DNA of 64,000 nt from Actinokineospora baliensis (GCF_016907695.1 NZ_JAFBCK010000001.1:5506001-5570000); one strand, 5' to 3'. Positions 34,592-43,778 are shown, counted from the first letter of the stretch. Numbers and translations are program-made. The notes: a model not told the origin generated them from the sequence alone.

Positions 34592-34774
34592 ATGTCCCCG
34601 CCCACCAGATCGCCCTACCCCGAATCGACCACGCAGATGCTCACAGAGCCACCGAAACGCGGACATGGGTAGCCGGTACCCAGATTCGCCGCGCCCGCAC
34701 GCGCGTTGCGGACCGCTTCTCAGCACCCGGAACGTCGTTCACCGGGCGGGCACGCGCTTTGGCACGATGTCGCG
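34592..34774. promoter_or_regulatory. Divergent intergenic region between ligase block and lanM
   Basis: These 183 bp separate the reverse ligase/SDR/LuxR block from the forward LanM unit and should hold both promoters. There is no good Shine-Dalgarno before the LanM GTG; a -10-like CACGAT lies about 7-12 nt upstream, which would fit leaderless transcription. One 26-codon forward reading frame (from 34592) has no ribosome-binding site and no cysteine. Confidence 0.45.
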
Positions 34775-37700
34775 GTGACTTCGTCCTGGTGGGCCGCGGG
34801 GCTCAACCTGCGGGAGCGACTGGCCACCGCCCCCGGTGCGGTCGCCGGGTCCACCGAGCACGCCGCCGAGGCGCTCGCCAGGTGGCGCGAAGCGCACGGT
34901 CTGGCCGAGTCGGGCCAATTCGCCGTCCGGCTGGCGGACGCGGGGATCACGCAAGCCCACCTGCTCGCGCTGTTGGCCGAGCAGCCCGCGGCCTTGGCCG
35001 GGCGCACGGACATCCCGGCGTGGGCCCAAGCGGTGGCGGCGGCCGTCGCGGCCGCACCCGTTGCCCCGGTGTGGGAGCGGGAGGCGCCAGAGGCGTTCGC
35101 CGTGCCGTTGCGACCGTTCCTCGACGCGGCGCGGACCCGGCTCGCCTCCGCCCGACTCCCGCCCTCCGTGGACGAGCGACGGGTGCTCGCCGGGTTCACC
35201 GACGCCCTCGCCGCCAAGCTCGCCCGCCTCGTCGCACGGACCGCGGTCCTCGAACTGCACCGGGCGCGCGAAGCGGGCCGCCTCACCGGCGACACGCCCG
35301 CCGACCGGTTCGCCGACTTCCTCGCCCACCTCGGCACGACAACCGGGTTGCGCGCCCTGTTCACCGAGTACCCGGTACTCGGCAGGCTGCTGGCGCGGAC
35401 CTGCGACCAGGCGGTCCAGACCACCCTGGAACTGCTCGACCGGTTCACCGCCGACCGGCGGGCGATCGTCACCGATCTGCTGGGCGGCACCGATCCCGGG
35501 CCGCTGACCGCCATCGACTCCGGGGCCGGTGACCGGCACCAGGGTGGCCGGGCCGTGGCGATGCTGCGCTTCGCGTCCGGGGCGACGGTCGTCTACAAGC
35601 CGCGGTCGGTGTCGCTGCACGCCCACTTCGGCGAGCTGGTCACCTGGTTGAACGCCAGGGTGCCCGCGCTCGGTCTGCGCGCGGCGGCCGCGATCGCGCG
35701 GCCGGGCTACGGTTGGGTCGAGTTCATCGCGCACCGCGAGTGCGCGGACGACGCGGGGGTCGCCAGGTTCTACCGCGCGCAGGGCGCGTTGCTCGCCCTG
35801 CTCTACGCCGTGGACGGAACCGACATCCACTTCGAGAACCTGGTCGCACACGGCGACACCCCCGTGCTGGTGGACGTGGAAACCCTGTTCCACCCGACAT
35901 TGCCCCTTCGCGCGCTGGCGGGCGAGGACCCGGCGGTCGCCGCGTTCGCCGCCTCGGTGCACCGGGTCGCGCTCCTGCCGCACCTGGTGCTCGGGGAGCA
36001 CGGCGCGCTCGACATCTCCGGTCTCGGCGGGGACAAGGGCGGTCAGTACCCGATCGACGGGGTCGCCTGGGAGGGCGCGGGCACCGACCGGATGCGCCTG
36101 GTGCGGCGAACGGCCGAGTTCGTCGGCGCGGCGAACCGCCCGGCGCTCAACGGGACCCACGCGGACCCGGCCGCGTTCCAGACCGCGCTGCTGGGGGGCT
36201 TCCGCGCGGGCTACGACGCCATCGTCGCGGGTCGCGACGAGCTGCGGCGGGCGCTGGACCGCTTCGCGGGCGACGAGATCCGGATCGTGGCACGGGCGAC
36301 CAGGTCGTACTCCACGGTGCTCGACGAGTCGACGCACCCCGATGTCCTGCGCGACGGCCTGGACCGGGACCGGCTCTTCGACGTGCTGTGGGCCGAATCG
36401 GCGCACGACCCGGTCCGCGCCCGGCTGGTCCGGCACGAGCAGGCCGACCTGTGGGCGGGCGACATCCCCTTGTTCACCGGGCGGGCGGACAGCCGGGACG
36501 TGTGGACCTCCACCGGGACCCGGTTGCCCGATCTGCTCGACGGTTCGGGCCTGGTCGCCTCGGTCGCCAAGCTCGCCAGGATGGGTGCGGACGACCGGCG
36601 GGCCCAGGAATGGCTGATCAACGCGGCGCTCGCCACCAGGACAGCGCGCCCAGACCACGAGGGGCGCGAGGCGCTTGCCAGCCGCGCGGCACCCGCCGCG
36701 GACCAGCGGCGGCTGCTCGCGGCCGCGTGCGGCATCGCCGACCACCTCGTGGCCACCGCGGCGCGGGACGACCGCCGCGCCAACTGGCTGGGGTTGGAGG
36801 CGATCGAGGGCGAGCACTGGTCGGTGCTCCCGCTGGGCGCGGGACTCGCCGACGGCTATGTCGGCGTCGCGCTGTTCCTGGCCCAACTCGGCGCGCTGAC
36901 CGGGATCGCCTGTTACACCGACCTCGCGGCGCGGGCGTTGCCCGCGCTGCCACCGCTGATCGGGGCGTTGGCCGAGACACCGGAACTCGTCGAGGCCGTC
37001 GGTCCCGGTGGGCTGCGCGGCTTCGGCGGCATCAGCTACGCCGTGGCCCGGCTGGCCCGCCTGCTCGACTCGACCGAGCTCGCCGAGTGCTTGCCGGTCG
37101 CCGTGGAACTCGTCGGCCGCGGTGACAACGGCCGCGCCGGGTTCGCCGACGGGCGCGCGGGGGCGGTGGCCGCGCTGCTCGCCGTGCACGCCGAGACCGG
37201 GCTGGCGCGAGCGGCCGCGCTGGCGGGCGGGTTCGCCGACCTGCTCGTCGACGGGATCCAGGACGGATCCGTGGCGGGCGGGTTCGCCGACGGCTCGGCG
37301 GGGATCGGGTACGCGCTGTCGCGGTACGCGGCGATCGGCGGTGAGCGCTACGCCGTGGCCGGGCTCGCGGAGCTGCGCCGCGCACCCGGTCAGGACCTCG
37401 ACGATCCACGCGGCGTGAACCACGCTTGGTGCACGGGCATGGCGGGCACGGTGCTGGCGCACGCCGCGTCGGATGACTCCGGCCTGGTGGACCGCTGGGT
37501 GGCCGCACTCGGCGACCAGGGTCCGCTGCGGGACAACAGTCTCTGCCACGGAGAACTCGGCGTGCTCGAGGCACTGACCGCACTGGCCCACCGCGGCCAC
37601 GAAGCGGCACAGGTCGTCCAGTCGCGCCGCGCAGGCCAACTGCTCGACGCGCTGGAACGGCACGGTCCGCGCTGCGGTACACCCGCCGCTGTGCCCGCAC

Positions 37701-37801
37701 CCGGCTTGTTGTCCGGTTTAGCCGGAATCGGCATCGGTCTGCTGCGCCTGGGTTTCCCGGAATCAGTGCCACCGGTGCTCTTGTTGGCCCCGGGGAACTA
37801 A
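34775..37801 (+). CDS. lanM: Class II lanthipeptide synthetase LanM
   Basis: The 1008-aa bifunctional enzyme has an N-terminal LanM dehydratase (DUF4135) with GDRHQGGR (Asp253, His255), the nucleotide-binding lysine in VYKPRS and the block TDIHFENLVAHGDTPVL followed by DVETLFHP. The C-terminal LanC-like cyclase keeps the zinc ligands Cys886 (AWCTGM), Cys924 and His925 (SLCHGE). Both halves therefore look catalytically intact. It would phosphorylate and eliminate Ser/Thr of a precursor to Dha/Dhb and add Cys thiols. No cysteine-containing precursor is encoded next to it; the only small gene is a Cys-free peptide 68 bp downstream. GTG 34775 is chosen because the frame upstream has no coding character. 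Confidence 0.92.
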   Translation: MTSSWWAAGLNLRERLATAPGAVAGSTEHAAEALARWREAHGLAESGQFAVRLADAGITQAHLLALLAEQPAALAGRTDIPAWAQAVAAAVAAAPVAPVWEREAPEAFAVPLRPFLDAARTRLASARLPPSVDERRVLAGFTDALAAKLARLVARTAVLELHRAREAGRLTGDTPADRFADFLAHLGTTTGLRALFTEYPVLGRLLARTCDQAVQTTLELLDRFTADRRAIVTDLLGGTDPGPLTAIDSGAGDRHQGGRAVAMLRFASGATVVYKPRSVSLHAHFGELVTWLNARVPALGLRAAAAIARPGYGWVEFIAHRECADDAGVARFYRAQGALLALLYAVDGTDIHFENLVAHGDTPVLVDVETLFHPTLPLRALAGEDPAVAAFAASVHRVALLPHLVLGEHGALDISGLGGDKGGQYPIDGVAWEGAGTDRMRLVRRTAEFVGAANRPALNGTHADPAAFQTALLGGFRAGYDAIVAGRDELRRALDRFAGDEIRIVARATRSYSTVLDESTHPDVLRDGLDRDRLFDVLWAESAHDPVRARLVRHEQADLWAGDIPLFTGRADSRDVWTSTGTRLPDLLDGSGLVASVAKLARMGADDRRAQEWLINAALATRTARPDHEGREALASRAAPAADQRRLLAAACGIADHLVATAARDDRRANWLGLEAIEGEHWSVLPLGAGLADGYVGVALFLAQLGALTGIACYTDLAARALPALPPLIGALAETPELVEAVGPGGLRGFGGISYAVARLARLLDSTELAECLPVAVELVGRGDNGRAGFADGRAGAVAALLAVHAETGLARAAALAGGFADLLVDGIQDGSVAGGFADGSAGIGYALSRYAAIGGERYAVAGLAELRRAPGQDLDDPRGVNHAWCTGMAGTVLAHAASDDSGLVDRWVAALGDQGPLRDNSLCHGELGVLEALTALAHRGHEAAQVVQSRRAGQLLDALERHGPRCGTPAAVPAPGLLSGLAGIGIGLLRLGFPESVPPVLLLAPGN

Positions 37802-37869
37802 CGTTTGTGGATCACGCGACGACTACAGCAGTAGGCAGACACACACACCGCCGATCGTGGGGAGATTAC

Positions 37870-38076
37870 GTGCGGGACGACGAGGTGCCAGTGGACGAGA
37901 CCGTCGACGGCGCCGCCACACCGGAGGGCGGCGAGCCGCACCCGGCAGGCCGGATCCGGCTCTCGCCCGGCCGGGCGATCGGCATGCGGGTCAGCGCGCT
38001 CGGCGGGCTGGCCATCGGCGCCATGGCGGTGACCGCGCCCGCCTTCTCGTTGGTCCACCCCACCAGCGGGCCGTGA
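37870..38076 (+). CDS. Cysteine-free small peptide, candidate LanM substrate
   Basis: The GTG at 37870 sits 6 nt after GGGGAG and gives 68 aa; an in-frame GTG at 37807 lacks a ribosome-binding site. The N-terminus is acidic and leader-like (MRDDEVPVDETVDG). A basic middle (GRIRLSPGRAIGMR) and a hydrophobic small-residue stretch follow, ending APAFSLVHPTSGP. There are Ser and Thr in the C-terminal half but no Cys, so no lanthionine can form within it. Possible readings are a precursor that is only dehydrated, a precursor whose dehydro residues react with another nucleophile, or an unrelated one-helix membrane peptide. Its place directly after lanM supports the precursor reading; the sequence does not prove it. 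Confidence 0.55.
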   Translation: MRDDEVPVDETVDGAATPEGGEPHPAGRIRLSPGRAIGMRVSALGGLAIGAMAVTAPAFSLVHPTSGP

Positions 38077-38113
38077 GCGGGGCGGGCAGAGCCGCCTCGA
38101 CGGGGATCCGTTC

Positions 38114-41032
38114 ATGCACAACCACGCGCCCGTGGTCGGCCGCGACGCCGAACTGGCGCGACTGCGGCACGCCCTCGCCCAGGCCAAGGCGGGCCGCGGC
38201 GGCGCCGTCTTCCTGACCGGGGAGCCGGGGATCGGCAAGTCGCGGCTCGCCATCGAGGCGACCGGCCTGGCGACCAGCGCGGGCATGCGCGTGGTGCGCG
38301 GCCGTACCAGTGGTATCGGTCCCGCCGTGCCGTTCCGGCCGCTGTCGGAGGCGCTGATGTCGTTGCCGCGCGGTGCGAACCCGCCGCCGGTCGACGCGCT
38401 CGGCCCGTACCGCCCGGTGCTCGGCAGGCTCGTCCCCGACTGGGGTGACCCCGGCGACGACGGGGGCGACGGCTCCCTGGTCGTGCTCGCCGAAGCGGTG
38501 CTGCGGCTGCTCTCCGTGCTCGGTCACGGCCGCGGCTGCCTGATCGTCCTCGAGGACCTGCACGACGCGGACGTGGAGACCCTGGCGGTCGTCGAGTACG
38601 TGGTCGACAACCTCGACGAGCTGCCCGCTGTCCTGCTGGCCACCTTCCGCAGCGGCCCGTGCGACGCCGCGGAGCTGGCGCAGTCCGCCCTCCAGCGCCG
38701 CACGGGCACCGTCCACGAGCTCACCAGGCTCGCGTTCCCGCAGGTGCGCGAGCTCATCGCGGCCTGCCTGGCGACCGGTGTCGACGAGGTGCCCGACGGG
38801 GTGGCCGAGCACTTGTGGGCCGACAGCGGCGGCAGCCCGTTCATGGTGGAGGAGCTGCTGCACGGGCTGGTGGACAACGGACAGCTCGTACCGAGCGACC
38901 TGGGGTGGCTGGTGACCGGTCGGATCCGCACCGAGGTCCCGACGAGCCTGATGCGCACCGTCCGCGACCGCACCGACCGGCTGGACCCGCAGGGGCGTCG
39001 GATGCTCTCGGTGGCGGCCGTGCTCGGGCACCGGTTCCCGCTGTCGGTCGTGCACCGGGCCACCGGCCTCAGCCACGCGGAGCTGCTGGCGCACCTGCAC
39101 GCGGGGGTGGCCGCCCGGCTGGTGGTCAAGGACGAACCCGCCCCGGACTGGTACGCCTTCCAGCACCCGCTCACCGGGGAGGCACTGCTCGCCCAGCTCA
39201 CGCCCACCGAACAGGCCGGGTTGTCGGCGCGGGCGGCTGCCGCCGTCGAGGCGATCCACCCGGGGTTGCCCGGCGAGTGGTGCCAGCTCGTGGCCGCGCT
39301 GCACCTGCGGGCGGGGGACAACACCCGCGCGGCCGAGCTGTTCGCCGACGCGGGCCGCAGGGCACTGGCCGACGGCGCGGCAGGCTCGGCGGTCACGCTG
39401 CTGGAGCAGGCCGAGCGGCTGCTCAGCCTGCTCGGGGACGCGCGGAGCCGGGCCGATGTCGTCGAGGCGCTGCTGTACGCCCTGGCCGAGGCGGGCGAGT
39501 TCGAGCGGGCGTTCCAGCTCGCGGACACGCTCGACGACCTCGGCAACGCGGGGCTGCCCGCCACGCGCAGGGCGGCGCTGCACGTGCGGCTGGCGTGGGT
39601 CGCGCACATCGCGGGCCGCTGGTCGGACGGGCTCGCGCAGGTGGCCATCGCCCGCGCGCTGCTCGGCCGGGACGCGGCCGACGAGGACACCGCACCGCTG
39701 GACGCCGTCGACGCCGACCTGGCGCTCGAGGCGCCTGGCATGCGGCGCAAGCAGGAGGCCGAACTCCTCGCCCGACGCGCGGTGGCCGCCGCCGAGCGGG
39801 CGTCACTGCCCACCATCGCCTGCCAGGCGTGGCTGGTGATCGGCGCGGTGGCCCGCGAACGCGACGTGGCCGAGTCCACCGCCTGCTACGAGCGGGTGCT
39901 CGACATCGCCACCCAGCACAGGCTACCGATGTGGCGAGTGCACGGTCTGGTCCGCGCCGCGGGCAACGCCTGGATCGCCGAGAGCGACCAGGAAGGACTG
40001 CTGCGGGCCGGGCGGGAGGCCCAACGGGTCGGCGCGATCGCCACGGAGCAGATCGTCAACGCCACCATCGCGCTGCACCTGGTGCTGTGCGGCGATTTCA
40101 CCGCCGCGGTCGGGGTGATCGACGAGTGCCTGGCCGCGGCCAAGCGGATGCAGCTCGAACTCGTCGGCAGGCACCTGCTGATGTCGAAGGCCACGCTCGC
40201 CGCGCACCAGGGACGGCGCCGCGACATGGAAGCGGCTCTGCTGGACTTCAAGCGCCTCGACGGTGAGCGGTCCCAAGAGCAACCAATGGCCCTCGGCATG
40301 GCCCGCGCGTTCTGCGCGTTGTTGGAGGAGAACCGGGCCCTCGCGCGCGAAGACCTGGCCGCTGCTCTGGCGAGCGACGACGTGGATCCGACGACGTTCA
40401 GCCTCTACGGCAGACACGGCGTGAGTCTGCTGTTGGAGGTTCTCGCCGGGGACGCGGGGTGGGAGCGGTACGAGGAGGTCCGCGCGACCGCACAGGGCGC
40501 GATGCGGTGGAACCGCCAGTTCGTCGAACTCGCCCACGCGGTCCTGTTAGGACGATGCGGTCGTGGAACCGAAGCGGTCTCGGCGGTCGCGGCGGCGCAG
40601 CGCAGCGCGCAGCCCTACGCCATGGCCCGGCACCTCGGCCTCCGGTTGGTCGCCGAAGCCGCCGCCGAAGACGGCTGGGGCGACCCGGCGGGGTGGTTGC
40701 GCGCGGCGGAGGAGTACTTCCACAACGCGGGGGCACCCGCCGTCGCGAGCGCGTGCCGAAGCCTGCTGCGGCAACTCGGCGTGTCCGTGCAACAACGCCG
40801 CACGGGCAGCGAGCGCGTACCAAGACGTCTGCGCTCCCTGGGAGTCACCCTGCGGGAGTTCGAGGTCCTGGAACTGCTCATCGAACGACTCGACACCAAG
40901 ACCATCGGCGAACGCCTCCACATCTCACCCAGAACCGTCGAGAAACACGCCTCCAGCCTCCTCGCCAAGACCGACACCCCCGACCGCCACGCACTGGCCA
41001 AGCGCGCCAACGCCCTGTTGTCCGATCCTTAG
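38114..41032 (+). CDS. Large ATP-binding LuxR (LAL) family regulator
   Basis: The 972-aa protein begins 37 bp after the small peptide gene. The N-terminal AAA/STAND-type ATPase has Walker A GEPGIGKSRLA (residues about 36-46) and Walker B CLIVLEDLHDAD. A long alpha-helical TPR-like middle follows. The C-terminal LuxR HTH is LREFEVLELLIERLDTKTI, then RLHISPRTVEKHASSLL. LAL proteins are typical pathway-specific activators of actinomycete biosynthetic clusters, so this is the best candidate activator for the LanM/ATP-grasp locus. Its stop overlaps by 2 bp the stop of the convergent MFS gene. Confidence 0.9.
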   Translation: MHNHAPVVGRDAELARLRHALAQAKAGRGGAVFLTGEPGIGKSRLAIEATGLATSAGMRVVRGRTSGIGPAVPFRPLSEALMSLPRGANPPPVDALGPYRPVLGRLVPDWGDPGDDGGDGSLVVLAEAVLRLLSVLGHGRGCLIVLEDLHDADVETLAVVEYVVDNLDELPAVLLATFRSGPCDAAELAQSALQRRTGTVHELTRLAFPQVRELIAACLATGVDEVPDGVAEHLWADSGGSPFMVEELLHGLVDNGQLVPSDLGWLVTGRIRTEVPTSLMRTVRDRTDRLDPQGRRMLSVAAVLGHRFPLSVVHRATGLSHAELLAHLHAGVAARLVVKDEPAPDWYAFQHPLTGEALLAQLTPTEQAGLSARAAAAVEAIHPGLPGEWCQLVAALHLRAGDNTRAAELFADAGRRALADGAAGSAVTLLEQAERLLSLLGDARSRADVVEALLYALAEAGEFERAFQLADTLDDLGNAGLPATRRAALHVRLAWVAHIAGRWSDGLAQVAIARALLGRDAADEDTAPLDAVDADLALEAPGMRRKQEAELLARRAVAAAERASLPTIACQAWLVIGAVARERDVAESTACYERVLDIATQHRLPMWRVHGLVRAAGNAWIAESDQEGLLRAGREAQRVGAIATEQIVNATIALHLVLCGDFTAAVGVIDECLAAAKRMQLELVGRHLLMSKATLAAHQGRRRDMEAALLDFKRLDGERSQEQPMALGMARAFCALLEENRALAREDLAAALASDDVDPTTFSLYGRHGVSLLLEVLAGDAGWERYEEVRATAQGAMRWNRQFVELAHAVLLGRCGRGTEAVSAVAAAQRSAQPYAMARHLGLRLVAEAAAEDGWGDPAGWLRAAEEYFHNAGAPAVASACRSLLRQLGVSVQQRRTGSERVPRRLRSLGVTLREFEVLELLIERLDTKTIGERLHISPRTVEKHASSLLAKTDTPDRHALAKRANALLSDP

Positions 41033-42225
41033 CCCGCCGCGGGAAGGTCACGCGTCGCGCGCAGTGGCGACAGGAACACCCAGCCAACCGCGAGCCAGGC
41101 ACCCAAGGCGGACACCAGGAGCAGCGGCCGCAGACCTGTGGCGTCGCCGAGCAAGCCAGCCAGGAGAGCGCCTAACGGGATCACGCTGCGGATGGTCCAG
41201 CGGATGGCGGCGTTCATCCGGCCTCGGAGGTCGGGCGGGCAGACGGACTGGCGATAGGTGATCTGCAGGACGTTGTAGAGGACAACGCAGAAGCTGTTCG
41301 CGAACAGTCCTATGGAGACCATCGCGGCGCTGGAAGCGAACGGGATCAACGCGGTCAACCAGCCGACGGAGAGCTTGCCGAGCCAGAGCATGCGGGACTC
41401 CCCCAGCCGCGTGGCCAGCGGGCGCACGAGCAGTCCGCCGACCACACCCCCGGCTCCACCGATGCCGAGCACGATGCCCGCCGTCGCGCTGGAGGTACCG
41501 AGGTCCCGGACCAGGAAGACGACCACCAGCGTGGTGGTGATCGCGTCGAAGAAGTTCGCAGTCGCGCTGCAGGCCACAACTCGGCGCAGGATCGGGTGGT
41601 TCCAGGCGAACTTGAGCCCCTCCAGCAGTTGTGGCTTGCTCGCAGACGCGGGCCGGTCTTGTGCGCGGATGAACGCCAGTGTCGCGGCGCTGACCGCGAA
41701 CGACGCGGCGTCGATGAGGAGCACGTTCGCTGGTGGGACAAGCAGGATGGCGAGACCGGCCAGGCTGGGGCCCAGGACGGTGGCGATCGCGTTGGTGGTC
41801 GCGAAGCGGCTGATGCCGTCGGTGAGGCGGTGTGCGGGGAGGAGTTCGGGGAGGTAGCTCTGCCAGGAGACCTCGAAGAGGACCGCGAACGTGCCGAGTA
41901 GGAAGGCTGCGGCCAGGAGGTGGGCGATGTGCAGGTCTCCCAGGGTTGCAGTTAGGGGGATCGCGGCGGCTACGAGGCAGCGGGTGATGTCGCAGAGCAG
42001 CATCAGGCGTCGTTTTGGTACTCGATCGACGATGACGCCTGCGGGGAGGGGGATGAGGAACCAGGCGATGGTGGCGGCGGCGCTGAGGAGGCCGACCTCG
42101 GTGGTGGACGCGTCCAGCGCGGTCACCGCGATCAACGGCAGCACCAGGACTGCTGTGGCCGACCCGAGATCGCTGACGGTCTGACCGGTCCATAGCAGCC
42201 TGAAGTCGCGGTCACGCCAGAGCAA
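41029..42225 (-). CDS. MFS transporter (enterobactin-exporter-like)
   Basis: I place the start at the TTG at 42225, which follows GGGGGAGAG, giving 398 aa; an in-frame ATG at 42354 would add a stretch without coding character. The protein has about 12 transmembrane helices, starting in FRLLWTGQTVSDLGSATAVL. The loop 2-3 motif is GVIVDRVPKRRLMLLCD, with equivalents in the second half (LVRPLATRLGESRML). It belongs to the MFS_3 group of drug/siderophore exporters. It is placed at the end of the biosynthetic locus and convergent with the LAL regulator; whether it exports the same product as the pump at 24444-25721 is unknown. Confidence 0.84.
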   Translation of the reverse strand: MLWRDRDFRLLWTGQTVSDLGSATAVLVLPLIAVTALDASTTEVGLLSAAATIAWFLIPLPAGVIVDRVPKRRLMLLCDITRCLVAAAIPLTATLGDLHIAHLLAAAFLLGTFAVLFEVSWQSYLPELLPAHRLTDGISRFATTNAIATVLGPSLAGLAILLVPPANVLLIDAASFAVSAATLAFIRAQDRPASASKPQLLEGLKFAWNHPILRRVVACSATANFFDAITTTLVVVFLVRDLGTSSATAGIVLGIGGAGGVVGGLLVRPLATRLGESRMLWLGKLSVGWLTALIPFASSAAMVSIGLFANSFCVVLYNVLQITYRQSVCPPDLRGRMNAAIRWTIRSVIPLGALLAGLLGDATGLRPLLLVSALGAWLAVGWVFLSPLRATRDLPAAG

Positions 42226-42382
42226 CGGCTCTCCCCCGTCCTGTTGATCATTGCCAGTGTGGGGGGTGGTGGTGGGCGGATGGGGGCGAGATTGGTCACT
42301 GGGTCGGCTCGTCGCTTCGCGCCTTGCATCGGATCGTCGGCTCGCCTGCGGCATCGCGCGCCGATCCGCGATTTACGTGCGG

Positions 42383-42528
42383 GCTCGATGTGGTGGACCT
42401 GTTTTGCGTGGGGCCCCTACGACAGCCGTGGCAGGACCGCAAAGCAGGGGCCGAAAAGCATGGCCCTGTCCGCGCAGGAACGCTACGACTGCCGCCACCC
42501 CACACAAAACAGGTCCACCCCATCGAGC
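42383..42528. repeat. 146-bp element with 31-bp near-perfect inverted ends
   Basis: The arms 42383-42413 and 42498-42528 are inverted copies matching at 29 of 31 positions; each contains GTGGACCTGTTTTG or its complement. The 84-bp centre holds a smaller hairpin around GGGGCC...GGCCC and is not coding. It could be a small non-autonomous mobile element (MITE) or a very stable transcript hairpin downstream of a gene. No flanking direct repeat of convincing length is visible. Confidence 0.75.
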
Positions 42529-42532
42529 AGAT

Positions 42533-42812
42533 GGCACCAGCGACTTCCGGGAGCGGTGGCGGGGTTGGCTCGGTGGGTTGGGTTTGGGTGGGCCGACTCG
42601 GTGGGCTGGGCTGGCACCAGCGACTTCCGGGAGCGGTGGCGGGGCTGGCGGGGTTGGCTCGGTGGGTTGGGTTTGGGTGGGCCGACTCGGTGGGCTGGGC
42701 TGGCACCTGCGGCTTCTGGGAGCGGTGGTGGGGCTGGCGGGGTTGGCTCGGTGGGCCCGGTGGGTTGGGCTGGCGGGGTGGGCCCGGCGGGCCGGGTTGG
42801 GGGTGGTCTGGC
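42533..42812 (+). repeat. G-rich tandem repeat array, about three 80-89-bp units
   Basis: Unit 1 (42533-42612, 80 bp) and unit 2 (42613-42701, 89 bp, with a 9-bp insertion) both start GGCACCAGCGACTTCCGGGA and continue nearly identically. Unit 3 (42702-42812) is degenerate. The + strand is dense in GGG and TTGGG runs, so G-quadruplex or R-loop formation is possible. Reading frames stay open on both strands simply because no stops occur in such sequence; I do not call a protein. Most of the roughly 760 bp between the MFS start and the IclR gene is this array plus the inverted-repeat element. Confidence 0.85.
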
Positions 42813-43023
42813 ACGATCAGGTCCATTGAGGACTGGTTGTGGCGAAGGATCAGGTCGTCGTAAGACCAAGGGGCGCAGGCCACTTACGCGTGAGCAAGTG
42901 CCATCAGCCCGCGCTGATGGCGATTGGCTATGTGCGCAGGTACGGCCGAAAGTCCGCCCTTGTGGGCCTCGGTTTCAGGTCACCATGGGGCAAGCGATCT
43001 CTAGGGCGGCGGGGGTAAGGGCG

Positions 43024-43674
43024 ATGGGCGGGGAACAAGCGGGTGGGCGGAAGGTGCTGGAGGGCGCTTTCGCGTTGGTTGAGGCGTTGAGCGAGGACGG
43101 GGAGGCTGGGCTGACTCGGTTGGCGGAGGCAACGGGTTTGCCGAAGGCGACGGCGTACCGGTTGTTGGAGCAGTTGACGGGGTTGGGGGCGGTGGCGAAG
43201 GTCCGGGGGCGGTACCGGGTCGGGCCGCGGATCGGTGTGTGGGGGCAGACGTGGTTGCCGGGGCAGGGGTTGGTGCGGGCGGCCAGGGGGCCGATGCGGG
43301 CGCTCGCCCGGGCCACGGCGACCACGATCGGCGTCGTCGTGCCCGCGGGGGAACGGGCGGTCCTGATCGGCGGCGTGGCGGGTAGACCGAACCGGCTCGT
43401 GCGGCTGGACGCGGGAACCGCGTGGTCTCGGGCCACGGCGGCGGGGAAGGCGTTGGTGGGACCGGTGGTGCTGGGGCCGGGCGGGGTGGGGGCGCCGGTG
43501 TTCGACCGGGAGGAGAACATGCGCGGCATCTGCTGCGCCGCCGTGCCGTTCGACGGTGGCGCGGAGGTGCCGGTGGCCGCCTTGGTCGCCATCACCGACC
43601 CGACGGTGCCCCTCCCCCAACTGGCCGCCGCCCTCGCCCGCACGGCGACCGCGATCCAGGGCGAGTGGAGCTGA
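43024..43674 (+). CDS. IclR-family regulator with shortened effector domain
   Basis: The winged-helix IclR N-terminus is clear: RKVLEGAFALVEALSEDG, then LTRLAEATGLPKATAYRLLEQ. The effector-binding domain follows but is short. After TAAGKALVG the usual middle helices are missing and the sequence jumps to REENMRGICCAAVPFDGG and the closing helix. At 216 aa it is about 30-40 residues below the family norm. I use the ATG at 43024; an ATG at 42985 is a possible alternative. It may still repress or activate adjacent genes, but its ligand pocket could be altered. Confidence 0.8.
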   Translation: MGGEQAGGRKVLEGAFALVEALSEDGEAGLTRLAEATGLPKATAYRLLEQLTGLGAVAKVRGRYRVGPRIGVWGQTWLPGQGLVRAARGPMRALARATATTIGVVVPAGERAVLIGGVAGRPNRLVRLDAGTAWSRATAAGKALVGPVVLGPGGVGAPVFDREENMRGICCAAVPFDGGAEVPVAALVAITDPTVPLPQLAAALARTATAIQGEWS

Positions 43675-43778
43675 TGGTCCACTCAGCGGACCGGCACGCG
43701 ACACCGGCGGACCGCTGTCGCCAGGATGAGCCGGACTTCATCCACCGCCGCGGTCGCGGCACAGCGAGGGCGGATCGC

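Noticed and set aside
37866..38063. Reverse 65-codon frame containing a cysteine as a lanthipeptide precursor
   Set aside because: It lies antisense to the better-supported small gene, has no ribosome-binding site and a single Cys in a low-complexity sequence.
42533..42812. CRISPR array
   Set aside because: Repeat units are contiguous and 80-89 bp long, with no unique spacers and no cas genes.
42244..42984. Forward frame reading through the G-rich repeats into the IclR gene, and matching reverse frames
   Set aside because: The frame is open on both strands because the repeats lack stop codons; the encoded Gly/Trp-rich sequence shows no domain and ribosome-binding sites favour the IclR start.
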